Below are positions 63,784 to 64,000 of a DNA stretch of 64,000 nucleotides, piece after piece. The stretch is from contig OU612068.1 in the NCBI GenBank assembly GCA_914767715.1, forward strand, positions 4,898,001 through 4,962,000, written 5' to 3'. How positions within the stretch are numbered: position 1 is the stretch's first letter; every line of letters starts with the position of its first letter. Under the pieces are notes generated by a model. That model ran no database searches, was not told where the DNA came from, and worked only from the letters and a program-made list of their open reading frames with translations. The stretch is from Membranipora membranacea. Its lineage: Eukaryota > Bryozoa > Gymnolaemata > Cheilostomatida > Membraniporidae. Made by a program: the position numbers and the translations under genes.

Positions 63784-64000
63784 GCCAAATAATCTAAAAA
63801 ATATCAACAGAAAGTTTGTGATAGGGGATATCAGATTTCAATTGCTATTGAACATGGTGCTAGTGGTAGAAGCAATGAAGGGAGTTCATCAGTATAGAAG
63901 CATGAGACCCGAGAAAATGTTGTTATGTTATGTTAGAATTTGTTATAATTTTATGAAGTGTCTCGGACTGTAGCAGCAATTTTAATATTACTAATATAGG

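Larger units (their letters stand above)
53820..64000. repeat. ~2-kb tandem gene array with 4.08-kb higher-order period
   Basis: Five head-to-tail units are present, with start codons at 55671, 57694, 59746, 61772 and 63783; spacing is 2,023, 2,052, 2,026 and 2,011 bases. Units 2 and 4 are almost identical, as are 1 and 3 in gene structure, so the repeat is effectively a dimer of about 4,075 bases. Each unit also has a variable poly-G/C tract (for example 55342-55373) and a CA/TA microsatellite in intron 1. The array runs off the right end of the window. Confidence 0.93.

Noticed and set aside
55670-63973. Plus-strand open frames of 63 and 66 codons (starting MPNKLK and MGIETLK) repeated in the array units
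   Set aside because: They recur only because the DNA recurs. Differences between copies are mostly amino-acid changing, and they lie opposite the minus-strand upstream region and introns of the peptide genes.

Overview
This window is nuclear DNA of an intron-rich, AT-rich animal. Genes are split into many short exons with GT-AG introns of a few hundred bases. The proteins are animal-type (ankyrin-caspase, SMC5, PEX12, N-acetylneuraminate lyase), and the DNA between genes is full of LINE fragments, foldback elements and tandem repeats. There are no bacterial operons or ribosome binding sites. A marine invertebrate, possibly an early-branching one such as a sponge, would fit, but the sequence alone does not fix the taxon.

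Layout: 0.5-1.25 kb holds the last three exons of an unrecognised plus-strand gene. 5.4-10.2 kb holds a minus-strand four-exon ankyrin-repeat caspase-like gene whose last exon runs in frame into a LINE reverse-transcriptase fragment. 12.2-24.9 kb holds a complete 20-exon SMC5 gene on the minus strand (1,053 codons, all splice phases agree). 25.1-32.3 kb is a 7.2-kb element with about 100-bp terminal inverted repeats and a 10-bp target duplication, inserted between SMC5 and the divergent PEX12. 34.4-37.7 kb is a complete 6-exon PEX12 with a LINE fragment in intron 1. 38.7-40.4 kb holds a small unrecognised minus-strand gene fragment. 40.4-42.1 kb is a LINE relic with a triplicated 3' region. 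44.9-48.6 kb is a complete 8-exon N-acetylneuraminate lyase gene. 48.6-53.9 kb is mostly repeats.

The most interesting region is 53.9-64.0 kb, a tandem array of about 2-kb units (five in the window, continuing past the end). On the minus strand each unit carries a small multi-exon gene. I read the intact copies as secreted precursor peptides: a hydrophobic leader, an acidic propiece, a run of arginines resembling a furin site, and a short cationic, probably helical C-terminal peptide, followed in four of the five copies by AATAAA. This is the layout of antimicrobial-peptide precursors. Units alternate in type, giving a 4.08-kb higher-order repeat. Two copies keep all exons; three have lost the splice acceptor of one middle exon. 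The function is inference from architecture; the exon structure is read directly.

The housekeeping genes do not form a pathway: SMC5 acts in the SMC5/6 DNA-repair complex, PEX12 in peroxisomal import and the lyase in sialic-acid breakdown.
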